Shown: positions 35,161-49,200, numbered from the stretch's first letter. The stretch is 64,000 nucleotides of DNA from Amaranthus tricolor (GCF_026212465.1 NC_080049.1:13840996-13904995); one strand, 5' to 3'. Program-made: numbers and translations. Notes: generated by a model from the letters alone, not told the origin.

Positions 35161-37878
35161 ATCGAAACTTAACACGTAATTTCTAGCATAAGACTATGAT
35201 TTTCAATTCTAACCACTTCAACGCAATATCTTATTCCAAATAGTGTTGTGTGCGAAGTTTCGAGCAAAAGAAACCAAGTTTGATCTACTTTATGCGCAAC
35301 ATTGCGAAAAACGATTAAAAACCCTTAAAATCGCAACTTAACACGTAATTTCTAGCATATGACTATAATTTTCAATTCTAACCACTTCAACGCAATAATA
35401 TAGACGAAATTTTGTTATGTGGCAAGTTTTGCACAAAACAAACAAAGTTTGAGCTACTTTATGCGCAAAAAAGCCAAAAACGGTTAAAAACCCTTAAAAT
35501 CGCAACTTAACTCTTAATTTCTAGCATATGACTATGATTTTCAATTCTAACCACTTCAATGCAATAATATAGACGAAATAGTGTTGTGTGGCAAGTTTCG
35601 CGCAAAACGAAACAAGTTTGAGCTATTTTAAGCGCAAAAGTGCCAAAAAAGCTTAAAAACACATAAAATCAGAACTTAACACGTAATTTCTAGCATAAGA
35701 CTATGATTTTCAATTCTAACCACTTCAACGCAATATATTATTCCAAATAGTGTTGTGTGCGAAGTTTCGAGCAAAAGAAACCAAGTTTGATCTACTTTAT
35801 GCGCAAAAGTGCGAAAAAACGATTAAAAACCCTTAAAATCGCAACTTAACACGTAATTTCTAGCATATGACTATAATTTTCAATTCTAACCACTTCAACG
35901 CAATAATATAGACGAAATTTTGTTATGTGGCAAGTTTTGCACAAAACAAACAAAGTTTGAGCTACTTTATGCGCAAAAAAGCCAAAAACGGTTAAAAACC
36001 CTTAAAATCGCAACTTAACACTTAATTTCTAGCATATGACTATGATTTTCAATTCTAACCACTTCAACGCAATAATAATGACGAAATAGTGTTGTGTGGC
36101 AAGTTTCGCGCAAAACGAAACAAGTTTGAGCTATTTTAAGCGCAAAAGTGCCAAAAAAGCTTAAAAACACATAAAATCAGAACTTAACACGTAATTTCTA
36201 GCATAAGACTATGATTTTCAATTCTAACCACTTCAACGCAATATATTATTCCAAATAGTGTTGTGTGCGAAGTTTCGAGCAAAAGAAACCAAGTTTGATC
36301 TACTTTATGCGCAAAAGTGCGAAAAACGATTAAAAACCCTTAAAATCGCAACTTAACACGTAATTTCTAGCATATGACTATAATTTTCAATTCTAACCAC
36401 TTCAACGCAATAATATAGACGAAATTTTGTTATGTGGCAAGTTTTGCACAAAACAAACAAAGTTTGAGCTACTTTATGCGCAAAAAAGCCAAAAACGGTT
36501 AAAAACCCTTAAAATCGCAACTTAACTCTTAATTTCTAGCATATGACTATGATTTTCAATTCTAACCACTTCAATGCAATAATATAGACGAAATAGTGTT
36601 GTGTGGCAAGTTTCGCGCAAAACGAAACAAGTTTGAGCTATTTTAAGCGCAAAAGTGCCAAAAAAGCTTAAAAACACATAAAATCAGAACTTAACACGTA
36701 ATTTCTAGCATAAGACTATGATTTTCAATTCTAACCACTTCAACGCAATATATTATTCCAAATAGTGTTGTGTGCGAAGTTTCGAGCAAAAGAAACCAAG
36801 TTTGATCTACTTTATGCGCAAAAGATGCGCAAAAGTGCGAAAAACGATTAAAAACCCTTAAAATCGCAACTTAACACGTAATTTCTAGCATATGACTATA
36901 ATTTTCAATTCTAACCACTTCAACGCAATAATATAGACGAAATTTTGTTATGTGGCAAGTTTTGCACAAAACAAACAAAGTTTGAGCTACTTTATGCGCA
37001 AAAAAGCCAAAAACGGTTAAAAACCCTTAAAATCGCAACTTAACACTTAATTTCTAGCATATGACTATGATTTTCAATTCTAACCACTTCAACGCAATAA
37101 TAATGACGAAATAGTGTTGTGTGGCAAGTTTCGCGCAAAACGAAACAAGTTTGAGCTATTTTAAGCGCAAAAGTGCCAAAAAAGCTTAAAAACACATAAA
37201 ATCAGAACTTAACACGTAATTTCTAGCATAAGACTATGATTTTCAATTCTAACCACTTCAACGCAATATATTATTCCAAATAGTGTTGTGTGCGAAGTTT
37301 CGAGCAAAAGAAACCAAGTTTGATCTACTTTATGCGCAAAAGTGCGAAAAACGATTAAAAACCCTTAAAATCGCAACTTAACACGTAATTTCTAGCATAT
37401 GACTATAATTTTCAATTCTAACCACTTCAACGCAATAATATAGACGAAATTTTGTTATGTGGCAAGTTTTGCACAAAACAAACAAAGTTTGAGCTACTTT
37501 ATGCGCAAAAAAGCCAAAAACGGTTAAAAACCCTTAAAATCGCAACTTAACACTTAATTTCTAGCATATGACTATGATTTTCAATTCTAACCACTTCAAC
37601 GCAATAATAATGACGAAATAGTGTTGTGTGGCAAGTTTCGCGCAAAACGAAACAAGTTTGAGCTATTTTAAGCGCAAAAGTGCCAAAAAAGCTTAAAAAC
37701 ACATAAAATCAGAACTTAACACGTAATTTCTAGCATAAGACTATGATTTTCAATTCTAACCACTTCAACGCAATATATTATTCCAAATAGTGTTGTGTGC
37801 GAAGTTTCGAGCAAAAGAAACCAAGTTTGATCTACTTTATGCGCAAAAGTGCGAAAAACGATTAAAAACCCTTAAAAT
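35161..37878 (-). repeat. 3-mer HOR block (E-A'-B'), ~507-bp period
   Basis: E-type boundary ATCAGAAC (or ATCGAAAC in the first) falls at 35161, 35668, 36176, 36683, 37201 and 37708, spacings 507, 508, 507, 518 and 507. Within it a 6-mer repeat is marked by CTTAACTCTTAA (~35510, ~36527). AATAATAATGACG (36071, 37096, 37603) marks a third level. The 518 spacing is explained by the 11-bp duplication at 36814-36835. Confidence 0.9.
36814..36835 (-). repeat. 11-bp direct duplication inside a monomer
   Basis: ATGCGCAAAAG at 36814-36824 is repeated immediately at 36825-36835. It is the only copy with it that I noticed in the window, and it lengthens the local spacing by exactly 11. Confidence 0.92.
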
Positions 37879-38300
37879 CGGAACTTAACACGTAATTTCT
37901 AGCATATGACTATGATTTTCAATTCTAACCACTTCAACACAATAATATATTCCAAATAGTGTTGTGTGCCATGTTTCATGCAAAACAAACCAAGTTTGAG
38001 CTACATTATGCGCATATGTGCCAAAAACGGTTAAAAACCCTTAAAATCGCACCTTAACACGTAATTTATAGCATATGACTATAATTTTCAATTCTAACCA
38101 CTTCAACGCAATATATTATTCCAATAGTGTTGTGTGCGAAGTTTCGAGCAAAAGAAACCAAGTTAGATCTACTTTATACGCAAAAGTGCGAAAAACGATT
38201 AAAAACCTTTAAAATCGCAACTTAACACGTAATTTCTAGCATATGACTATAATTTTCAATTCTAACCACTTCAACGCAATAATATAGACGAAATAGTGTT

Positions 38301-38538
38301 GTGTGGCAAGTTTCACGCAAAACGAAACAAGTTTGAGCTATTTTAAGCGCAAAAGTGCCAAAAAATCTTAAAAACACATAAAATCAAGTGCAAACCAAGT
38401 TTGATCTACTTTATGCGCAAAAGTGCGAAAAAACGATTAAAAACCCTTAAAATCGGAACTTAACACGTAATTTCTAGCATATGACTATGATTTTCAATTC
38501 TAACCACTTCAACACAATAATATATTCCAAATAGTGTT
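38301..38538 (-). repeat. Two monomers fused by a ~100-bp deletion
   Basis: Successive start decamers (ending 38300 and 38538) are 238 bp apart, where two monomers would give 338. The junction is at ~38385-38392: an E-type ATAAAATCA runs straight into AGTGC and then AAACCAAGTTTG. In an intact neighbour the same landmarks are 110 bp apart (37201 to 37311); here they are 9. Confidence 0.88.
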
Positions 38539-40396
38539 GTGTGCCATGTTTCATGCAAAACAAACCAAGTTTGAGCTACATTATGCGCAAAAGTGCCAAA
38601 AACGGTTAAAAACCCTTAAAATCGCAACTTAACACGTAATTTCTAGCATATGACTATAATTTTCAATTCTAACCACTTCAACGCAATATATTATTCCAAA
38701 TAGTGTTGTGTGCGAAGTTTCGAGCAAAAGAAACCAAGTTAGATCTACTTTATGCGCAAAAGTGCGAAAAACGATTAAAAACCTTTAAAATCGCAACTTA
38801 ACACGTAATTTCTAGCATATGACAAAAATTTTCAATTCTAACCACTTCAACGCAATAATATAGACGAAATAGTGTTATGTGGCAAGTTTTGCAAAAAACA
38901 AACAAAGTTTGAGCTACTTTATGCGCAAAAAAGCCAAAAACGGTTAAAAACCCTTAAAATCGCAACTTAACACGTAATTTCGAGCATATGACTATAATTT
39001 TCAATTCTAACCACTTCAACGCAATATATTATTCCAAATAGTGTTGTGTGCGAAGTTTCGAGCAAAAGAAACCAAGTTTCATCTACCTTATGCGCAAAAG
39101 TGCGAAAAACGATTAAAAACCCTTAAGATCGCAACTTAACACGTAATTTCTAGCATATGACTATAATTTTCAATTCTAACCACTTCAACGCAATAATATA
39201 GACGAAATTTTGTTATGTGGCAAGTTTTGCACAAAACTAACAAAGTTTGAGCTACTTTATGCGCAAAAAAGCCAAAAACGGTTAAAAACCCTTAAAATCG
39301 CAACTTAACACTTAATTTCTAGCATATGACTATGATTTTCAATTCTAACCACTTCAACGCAATAATATAGACGAAATAGTGTTGTGTGGAAGTTTCGCGC
39401 AAAACGAAACAAGTTTGAGCTATTTTAAGCGCGAAAGTGCCAAAAACGCTTAAAAACACATAAAATCGGAACTTAACACGTAATTTCTAGCATATGACTA
39501 TGATTTTCAATTCTAACCACTTCAACACAATAATATATTCCAAATAGTGTTGTGTGCCATGTTTCATGCAAAACAAACCAAGTTTGAGCTACATTATGCG
39601 CAAAAGTGCCAAAAACGGTTAAAAACCCTTAAAATCGCAACTTAACACGTATTTTCTAGCATATGACTATAATTTTCAATTCTAACCACTTCAACGCAAT
39701 ATATTATTCCAAATAGTGTTGTGTGCGAAGTTTCGAGCAAAAGAAACCAAGTTAGATCTACTTTATGCGCAAAAGTGCGAAAAACGATTAAAAACCCTTA
39801 AAATCGCAACTTAACACGTAATTTCTAGCATATGACTATAATTTTCAATTCTAACCACTTCAACGCAATAATATAGACGAAATAGTGTTGTGTGGCAAGT
39901 TTCGCGCAAAACGAAACAAGTTTTAGCTATTTTAAGCGCAAAAGTGCCAAAAAAGCTTAAAAACACATAAAATCAAAACTTAACACGTAATTTCTAGCAT
40001 AAGACTATGATTTTCAATTCTAACCACTTCAACGCAATATATTATTCCAAATAGTGTTGTGTGCGAAGTTTCGAGCAAAAGAAACCAAGTTTGATCTACT
40101 TTATGCGCAACATTGCGAAAAACGATTAAAAACCCTTAAAATCGCAACTTAACACGTAATTTCTATCATATGACTATAATTTTCAATTCTAACCACTTCA
40201 ACGCAATAATATAGACGAAATTTTGTTATGTGGCAAGTTTTGCACAAAACAAACAAAGTTTGAGCTACTTTATGCGCAAAAAAGCCAAAAACGGTTAAAA
40301 ACCCTTAAAATCGCAACTTAACACGTAATTTCTAGCATATGACTATGATTTTCAATTCTAACCACTTCAACGCAATAATATAGACGAAATAGTTTT

Positions 40397-40565
40397 GTGT
40401 GGCAAGTTTCGCGCAAAACAAAACAAGTTTGAGCTACTTTAAGCGCGAAAGTGTCAAAAACGCTTAAAAACGCATAAAATCGGAACTTCACGCGTAATTA
40501 CTAACATAAGACTATGATTTTCAATTGTAACCACTTCAACCCAATAATATATACCAAATAATGTT
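40397..40565 (-). repeat. Monomer type H, right-arm copy 2
   Basis: 169 bp, reverse strand, standard H with AGTCTTATG. It lies 7,178 bp from the previous copy, which equals 43 monomers less the ~100-bp deletion at 38.39 kb. Confidence 0.9.
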
Positions 40566-42088
40566 CAGTGCCAAGGTTTCGTGCTAAGCAAACCAAGTTT
40601 GATCTACTTTATGCGCAAAAGTGCGAAAAACGATTAAAAACCCTTAAAATCGGAACTTAACACGTAATTTCTAGCATATGACTATGATTTTCAATTCTAA
40701 CCACTTCAACACAATAATATATTCCAAATAGTGTTGTGTGCCATGTTTCATGCAAAACAAACCAAGTTTGAGCTACATTATGCGCAAAAGTGCCAAAAAC
40801 GGTTAAAAACCCTTAAAATCGCAACTTAACACGTAATTTCTAGCATATGACTATAATTTTCAATTCTAACCACTTCAACGCAATATATTATTCCAAATAG
40901 TGTTGTGTGCGAAGTTTCGAGCAAAAGAAACCAAGTTAGATCTACTTTATGCGCAAAAGTGCGAAAAACGATTAAAAACCTTTAAAATCGCAACTTAACA
41001 CGTAATTTCTAGCATATGACAATAATTTTCAATTCTAACCACTTCAACGCAATAATATAGACGAAATAGTGTTATGTGGCAAGTTTTGCAAAAAACAAAC
41101 AAAGTTTGAGCTACTTTATGCGCAAAAAAGCCAAAAACGGTTAAAAACCCCTTAAAATCGCAACTTAACACGTAATTTCTAGCATATGACTATAATTTTC
41201 AATTCTAACCACTTCAACGCAATATATTATTCCAAATAGTGTTGTGTGCGAAGTTTCGAGCAAAAGAAACCAAGTTTGATCTACTTTATGCGCAACATTG
41301 CGAAAAACGATTAAAAACCCTTAAAATCGCAACTTAACACGTAATTTCTAGCATATGACTATAATTTTCAATTCTAACCACTTCAACGCAATAGTATAGA
41401 CGAAATTTTGTTATGTGGCAAGTTTTGCACAAAACAAACAAAGTTTGAGCTACTTTATGCGCAAAAAAGCCAAAAACGGTTAAAAACCCTTAAAATCGCA
41501 ACTTAACACTTAATTTCTAGCATATGACTATGATTTTCAATTCTAACCACTTCAACGCAATAATAAAGAAGAAATAGTGTTGTGTGGCAAGTTTCGCGCA
41601 AAACGAAACAAGTTTGAGCTATTTTAAGCGCAAAAGTGCCAAAAAAGCTTAAAAACACATAAAATCAGAACTTAACACGTAATTTCTAGCATAAGACTAT
41701 GATTTTCAATTCTAACCACTTCAACGCAATATATTATTCCAAATAGTGTTGTGTGCGAAGTTTCGAGCAAAAGAAACCAAGTTTGATCTACTTTATGCGC
41801 AAAAGTGCGAAAAACGATTAAAAACCCTTAAAATCGGAACTTAACACGTAATTTCTAGCATATGACTATGATTTTCAATTCTAACCACTTCAACACAATA
41901 ATATATTCCAAATAGTGTTGTGTGCCATGTTTCATGCAAAACAAACCAAGTTTGAGCTATATTATGCGCAAAAGTGCCAAAAACGGTGAAAAACCCTTAA
42001 AATCGCAACTTAACACGTAATTTCTAGCATATGACTATAATTTTCAATTCTAACCACTTCAACGCAATATATTATTCCAAATAGTGTT

Positions 42089-42426
42089 GTGTGCGAAGTT
42101 TCGAGCAAAAGAAACCAAGTTAGATCTACTTTATGCGCAAAAGTGCGAAAAACGATTAAAAACCCTTAAAATCGCAACTTAACACGTAATTTCTAGCATA
42201 TGACTATAATTTTCAATTCTAACCACTTCAACGCAATATATTATTCCAAATAGTGTTGTGTGCGAAGTTTCGAGCAAAAGAAACCAAGTTAGATCTACTT
42301 TATGCGCAAAAGTGCGAAAAACGATTAAAAACCCTTAAAATCGCAACTTAACACGTAATTTCTAGCATATGACTATAATTTTCAATTCTAACCACTTCAA
42401 CGCAATATATTATTCCAAATAGTGTT
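42089..42426 (-). repeat. Two tandem hybrid monomers (C head, B tail)
   Basis: Monomers 42089-42257 and 42258-42426 read as identical. Each has the C-type head (GGAATAATATATT, AATTATAGTC forward) and the B-type body and tail (AGATCTAAC, GCTCGAAACTTCGC). The next monomer, 42427-42595, is a normal B. The two extra copies turn the expected 7-mer spacing into a 9-mer. Confidence 0.88.
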
Positions 42427-42678
42427 GTGTGCGAAGTTTCGAGCAAAAGAAACCAAGTTAGATCTACTTTATGCGCAAAAGTGCGAAAAACGATTAAAAA
42501 CCCTTAAAATCGCAACTTAACACGTAATTTCTAGCATATGACTATAATTTTCAATTCTAACCACTTCAACGCAATAATATAGACGAAATAGTGTTATGTG
42601 GCAAGTTTTGCAAAAAACAAACAAAGTTTGAGCTACTTTATGCGCAAAAAAGCCAAAAACGGTTAAAAACCCTTAAAA

Positions 42679-45600
42679 TCGCAACTTAACACGTAATTTC
42701 TAGCATATGACTATAATTTTCAATTCTAACCACTTCAACGCAATATATTATTCCAAATAGTGTTGTGTGCGAAGTTTCGAGCAAAAGAAACCAAGTTTGA
42801 TCTACTTTATGCGCAACATTGCGAAAAACGATTAAAAACCCTTAAAATCGCAACTTAACACGTAATTTCTAGCATATGACTATAATTTTCAATTCTAACC
42901 ACTTCAACGCAATAGTATAGACGAAATTTTGTTATGTGGCAAGTTTTGCACAAAACAAACAAAGTTTGAGCTACTTTATGCGCAAAAAAGCCAAAACGGT
43001 TAAAAACCCTTAAAATCGCAACTTAACACTTAATTTCTAGCATATGACTATGATTTTCAATTCTAACCACTTCAACGCAATAATAAAGAAGAAATAGTGT
43101 TGTGTGGCAAGTTTCGCGCAAAACGAAACAAGTTTGAGCTATTTTAAGCGCAAAAGTGCCAAAAAAGCTTAAAAACACATAAAATCAGAACTTAACACGT
43201 AATTTCTAGCATAAGACTATGATTTTCAATTCTAACCACTTCAACGCAATATATTATTCCAAATAGTGTTGTGTGCGAAGTTTCGAGCAAAAGAAACCAA
43301 GTTTGATCTACTTTATGCGCAAAAGTGCGAAAAACGATTAAAAACCCTTAAAATCGGAACTTAACACGTAATTTCTAGCATATGACTATGATTTTCAATT
43401 CTAACCACTTCAACACAATAATATATTCCAAATAGTGTTGTGTGCCATGTTTCATGCAAAACAAACCAAGTTTGAGCTATATTATGCGCAAAAGTGCCAA
43501 AAACGGTGAAAAACCCTTAAAATCGCAACTTAACACGTAATTTCTAGCATATGACTATAATTTTCAATTCTAACCACTTCAACGCAATATATTATTCCAA
43601 ATAGTGTTGTGTGCGAAGTTTCGAGCAAAAGAAACCAAGTTAGATCTACTTTATGCGCAAAAGTGCGAAAAACGATTAAAAACCCTTAAATCGCAACTTA
43701 ACACGTAATTTCTAGCATATGACTATAATTTTCAATTCTAACCACTGCAATAATATAGACGAAATAGTGTTATGTGGCAAGTTTTGCAAAAAACAAACAA
43801 AGTTTGAGCTACTTTATGCGCAAAAAAGCCAAAAACGGTTAAAAACCCTTAAAATCGCAACTTAACACGTAATTTCTAGCATATGACTATGATTTTCAAT
43901 TCTAACCACTTCAACGCAATAATATAGACGAAATTGTGTGGCAAGTTTCGCGCAAAACGAAACAAGTTTCAGCTATTTTAAGCGCAAAAGTGCCAAAAAA
44001 GCTTTAAAACACATAAAATCGAAACTTAACACGTAATTTCTAGCATAAGACTATGATTTTCAATTCTAACCACTTCAGCGCAATATATTATTCCAAATAG
44101 TGTTGTGTGCGAAGTTTCGAGCAAAAGAAACCAAGTTTGATCTACTTTATGCGCAACATTGCGAAAAACGATTAAAAACCCTTAAAATCGCAACTTAACA
44201 CGTAATTTCTATCATTGACTATAATTTTCAATTCTAACCACTTCAACGCAATAATATAGACGAAATAGTGAAGTTTTGCAAAAAAACAAACAAAGTTTGA
44301 GCTACTTTATGCGCAAAAAAAGCCAAAAACGGTTAAAAACCCTTAAAATCGCAACTTAACACGTAATTTCTAGCATATGACTATAATTTTCAATTCTAAC
44401 CACTTCAACGCAATATATTATTCCAAATAGTGTTGTGTGCGAAGTTTCGAGCAAAAGAAACCAAGTTTCATCTACCTTATGCGCAAAAGTGCGAAAAACG
44501 ATTAAAAACCCTTAAAATCGGAACTTAACACGTAATTTCTAGCATATGACTATGATTTTCAATTCTAACCACTTCAACACAATAATATATTCCAAATAGT
44601 GTTGTGTGCCATGTTTCATGCAAAACAAACCAAGTTTGAGCTATATTATGCGCAAAAGTGCCAAAAAACGGTTAAAAACCCTTAAAATCGCAACTTAACA
44701 CGTAATTTCTAGCATATGACTATAATTTTCAATTCTAACCACTTCAACGCAATATATTATTCCAAATAGTGTTGTGTGCGAAGTTTCGAGCAAAAGAAAC
44801 CAAGTTAGATCTACTTTATGCGCAAAAGTGCGAAAAAACGATTAAAAACCCTTAAAATCGCAACTTAACACGTAATTTCTAGCATATGACTATAATTTTC
44901 AATTCTAACCACTTCGACGCAATAATATAGACGAAATAGTGTTATGTGGCAAGTTTTGCAAAAAACAAACAAAGTTTGAGCTACTTTATGCGCAAAAAAA
45001 AGCCAAAAACGGTTAAAAACCCTTAAAATCGCAACTTAACACGTAATTTCTAGCATATGACTATGATTTTCAATTCTAACCACTTCAACGCAATAATATA
45101 GACGAAATAGTGTTGTGTGGCAAGTTTCGCGCAAAACGAAACAAGTTTGAGCTATTTTAAGCGCAAAAGTGCCAAAAAAGCTTAAAAACACATAAAATCG
45201 AAACTTAACACGTAATTTCTAGCATAAGACTATGATTTTCAATTCTAACCACTTCAACGCAATATATTATTCCAAATAGTGTTGTGTGCGATGTTTCGAG
45301 CAAAAGAAACCAAGTTTGATCTACTTTATGCGCAACATTGCGAAAAACGATTAAAAACCCTTAAAATCGCAACTTAACACGTAATTTCTATCATATGACT
45401 ATAATTTTCAATTCTAACCACTTCAACGCAATAATATAGACGAAATAGTGTTATGTGGCAAGTTTTGCGAAAAACAAACAAAGTTTGAGCTACTTTATGC
45501 GCAAAAAAGCCAAAAACGGTTTAAAAACCCTTAAAATCGCAACTTAACACGTAATTTCTAGCATATGACTATAATTTTCAATTCTAACCACTTCAACGCA

Positions 45601-46213
45601 ATATATTATTCCAAATAGTGTTGTGTGCGAAGTTTCGAGCAAAAGAAACCAAGTTTCATCTACCTTATGCGCAAAAGTGCGAAAAACGATTAAAAACCCT
45701 TAAAATCGGAACTTAACACGTAATTTCTAGCATATGACTATGATTTTCAATTCTAACCACTTCAACACAATAATATATTCCAAATAGTGTTGTGTGCCAT
45801 GTTTCATGCAAAACAAACCAAGTTTGAGCTATATTATGCGCAAAAGTGCGAAAAACGATTAAAAACCCTTAAAATCGCAACTTAACACGTAATTTCTAGC
45901 ATATGACTATAATTTTCAATTCTAACCACTTCAACGCAATATATTATTCCAAATAGTGTTGTGTGCGAAGTTTCGAGCAAAAGAAACCAAGTTAGATCTA
46001 CTTTATGCGCAAAAGTGCGAAAAAACGATTAAAAACCCTTAAAATCGCAACTTAACACGTAATTTCTAGCATATGACTATAATTTTCAATTCTAACCACT
46101 TCAACGCAATAATATAGACGAAAATAGTGTTATGTGGCAAGTTTTGCAAAAAACAAACAAAGTTTGAGCTACTTTATGCGCAAAAAAAGCCAAAAACGGT
46201 TAAAAACCCTTAA
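42679..46213 (-). repeat. 21-mer (P-Q-Q) copy 1
   Basis: About 3,535 bp, paired with 46214 to ~49770. Shared markers: TAGTATAGACG (~42913, ~46450), GGTGAAAAAC (~43505, ~47043), GCTTTAAAACAC (44001, ~47551), CTTCGACGC (~44914, ~48471), GCGATGTTTCGAG (~45288, ~48841). It is shorter than copy 2 mainly because of microdeletions at 43.7-44.3 kb. Confidence 0.86.
43694..44270 (-). repeat. Cluster of microdeletions in satellite monomers
   Basis: Compared with copy 2, this stretch lacks one A at ~43690, five bases at ~43746 (ACCACTGCAATAA), five at ~43935 (GAAATTGTGTGG), two at ~44215 (ATCATTGAC) and nine at ~44270 (ATAGTGAAGTTTTG). Five small losses in under 600 bp is unusual for this array. Confidence 0.85.
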
Positions 46214-49200
46214 AATCGCAACTTAACACGTAATTTCTAGCATATGACTATAATTTTCAATTCTAACCACTTCAACGCAATATATTATTCCAAATAGTGT
46301 TGTGTGCGAAGTTTCGAGCAAAAGAAACCAAGTTTGATCTACTTTATGCGCAACATTGCGAAAAACGATTAAAAACCCTTAAAATCGCAACTTAACACGT
46401 AATTTCTAGCATATGACTATAATTTTCAATTCTAACCACTTCAACGCAATAGTATAGACGAAATTTTGTTATGTGGCAAGTTTTGCACAAAACAAACAAA
46501 GTTTGAGCTACTTTATGCGCAAAAAAGCCAAAAACGGTTAAAAACCCTTAAAATCGCAACTTAACACTTAATTTCTAGCATATGACTATGATTTTCAATT
46601 CTAACCACTTCAACGCAATAATAAAGAAGAAATAGTGTTGTGTGGCAAGTTTCGCGCAAAACGAAACAAGTTTGAGCTATTTTAAGCGCAAAAGTGCCAA
46701 AAAAGCTTAAAAACACATAAAATCAGAACTTAACACGTAATTTCTAGCATAAGACTATGATTTTCAATTCTAACCACTTCAACGCAATATATTATTCCAA
46801 ATAGTGTTGTGTGCGAAGTTTCGAGCAAAAGAAACCAAGTTTGATCTACTTTATGCGCAAAAGTGCGAAAAACGATTAAAAACCCTTAAAATCGGAACTT
46901 AACACGTAATTTCTAGCATATGACTATGATTTTCAATTCTAACCACTTCAACACAATAATATATTCCAAATAGTGTTGTGTGCCATGTTTCATGCAAAAC
47001 AAACCAAGTTTGAGCTATATTATGCGCAAAAGTGCCAAAAACGGTGAAAAACCCTTAAAATCGCAACTTAACACGTAATTTCTAGCATATGACTATAATT
47101 TTCAATTCTAACCACTTCAACGCAATATATTATTCCAAATAGTGTTGTGTGCGAAGTTTCGAGCAAAAGAAACCAAGTTAGATCTACTTTATGCGCAAAA
47201 GTGCGAAAAAACGATTAAAAACCCTTAAAATCGCAACTTAACACGTAATTTCTAGCATATGACTATAATTTTCAATTCTAACCACTTCAACGCAATAATA
47301 TAGACGAAATAGTGTTATGTGGCAAGTTTTGCAAAAAACAAACAAAGTTTGAGCTACTTTATGCGCAAAAAAGCCAAAAACGGTTAAAAACCCTTAAAAT
47401 CGCAACTTAACACGTAATTTCTAGCATATGACTATGATTTTCAATTCTAACCACTTCAACGCAATAATATAGACGAAATAGTGTTGTGTGGCAAGTTTCG
47501 CGCAAAACGAAACAAGTTTCAGCTATTTTAAGCGCAAAAGTGCCAAAAAAGCTTTAAAACACATAAAATCGAAACTTAACACGTAATTTCTAGCATAAGA
47601 CTATGATTTTCAATTCTAACCACTTCAGCGCAATATATTATTCCAAATAGTGTTGTGTGCGAAGTTTCGAGCAAAAGAAACCAAGTTTGATCTACTTTAT
47701 GCGCAACATTGCGAAAAACGATTAAAAACCCTTAAAATCGCAACTTAACACGTAATTTCTATCATATGACTATAATTTTCAATTCTAACCACTTCAACGC
47801 AATAATATAGACGAAATAGTGTTATGTGGCAAGTTTTGCAAAAAACAAACAAAGTTTGAGCTACTTTATGCGCAAAAAAGCCAAAAACGGTTAAAAACCC
47901 TTAAAATCGCAACTTAACACGTAATTTCTAGCATATGACTATAATTTTCAATTCTAACCACTTCAACGCAATATATTATTCCAAATAGTGTTGTGTGCGA
48001 AGTTTCGAGCAAAAGAAACCAAGTTTCATCTACCTTATGCGCAAAAGTGCGAAAAAACGATTAAAAACCCTTAAAATCGGAACTTAACACGTAATTTCTA
48101 GCATATGACTATGATTTTCAATTCTAACCACTTCAACACAATAATATATTCCAAATAGTGTTGTGTGCCATGTTTCATGCAAAACAAACCAAGTTTGAGC
48201 TATATTATGCGCAAAAGTGCCAAAAACGGTTAAAAACCCTTAAAATCGCAACTTAACACGTAATTTCTAGCATATGACTATAATTTTCAATTCTAACCAC
48301 TTCAACGCAATATATTATTCCAAATAGTGTTGTGTGCGAAGTTTCGAGCAAAAGAAACCAAGTTAGATCTACTTTATGCGCAAAAGTGCGAAAAACGATT
48401 AAAAACCCTTAAAATCGCAACTTAACACGTAATTTCTAGCATATGACTATAATTTTCAATTCTAACCACTTCGACGCAATAATATAGACGAAATAGTGTT
48501 ATGTGGCAAGTTTTGCAAAAAACAAACAAAGTTTGAGCTACTTTATGCGCAAAAAAGCCAAAAACGGTTAAAAACCCTTAAAATCGCAACTTAACACGTA
48601 ATTTCTAGCATATGACTATGATTTTCAATTCTAACCACTTCAACGCAATAATATAGACGAAATAGTGTTGTGTGGCAAGTTTCGCGCAAAACGAAACAAG
48701 TTTGAGCTATTTTAAGCGCAAAAGTGCCAAAAAAGCTTAAAAACACATAAAATCGAAACTTAACACGTAATTTCTAGCATAAGACTATGATTTTCAATTC
48801 TAACCACTTCAACGCAATATATTATTCCAAATAGTGTTGTGTGCGATGTTTCGAGCAAAAGAAACCAAGTTTGATCTACTTTATGCGCAACATTGCGAAA
48901 AACGATTAAAAACCCTTAAAATCGCAACTTAACACGTAATTTCTATCATATGACTATAATTTTCAATTCTAACCACTTCAACGCAATAATATAGACGAAA
49001 TAGTGTTATGTGGCAAGTTTTGCGAAAAACAAACAAAGTTTGAGCTACTTTATGCGCAAAAAAGCCAAAAACGGTTAAAAACCCTTAAAATCGCAACTTA
49101 ACACGTAATTTCTAGCATATGACTATAATTTTCAATTCTAACCACTTCAACGCAATATATTATTCCAAATAGTGTTGTGTGCGAAGTTTCGAGCAAAAGA

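Larger units (their letters stand above)
37879..41156 (-). repeat. Mixed-order satellite with a deletion and a G-H pair
   Basis: Irregular order containing the 38.39-kb deletion junction and H at 40397-40565. The segment from H toward 41.9 kb resembles the segment from H at 33219 toward 34.7 kb. No other features. Confidence 0.8.
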
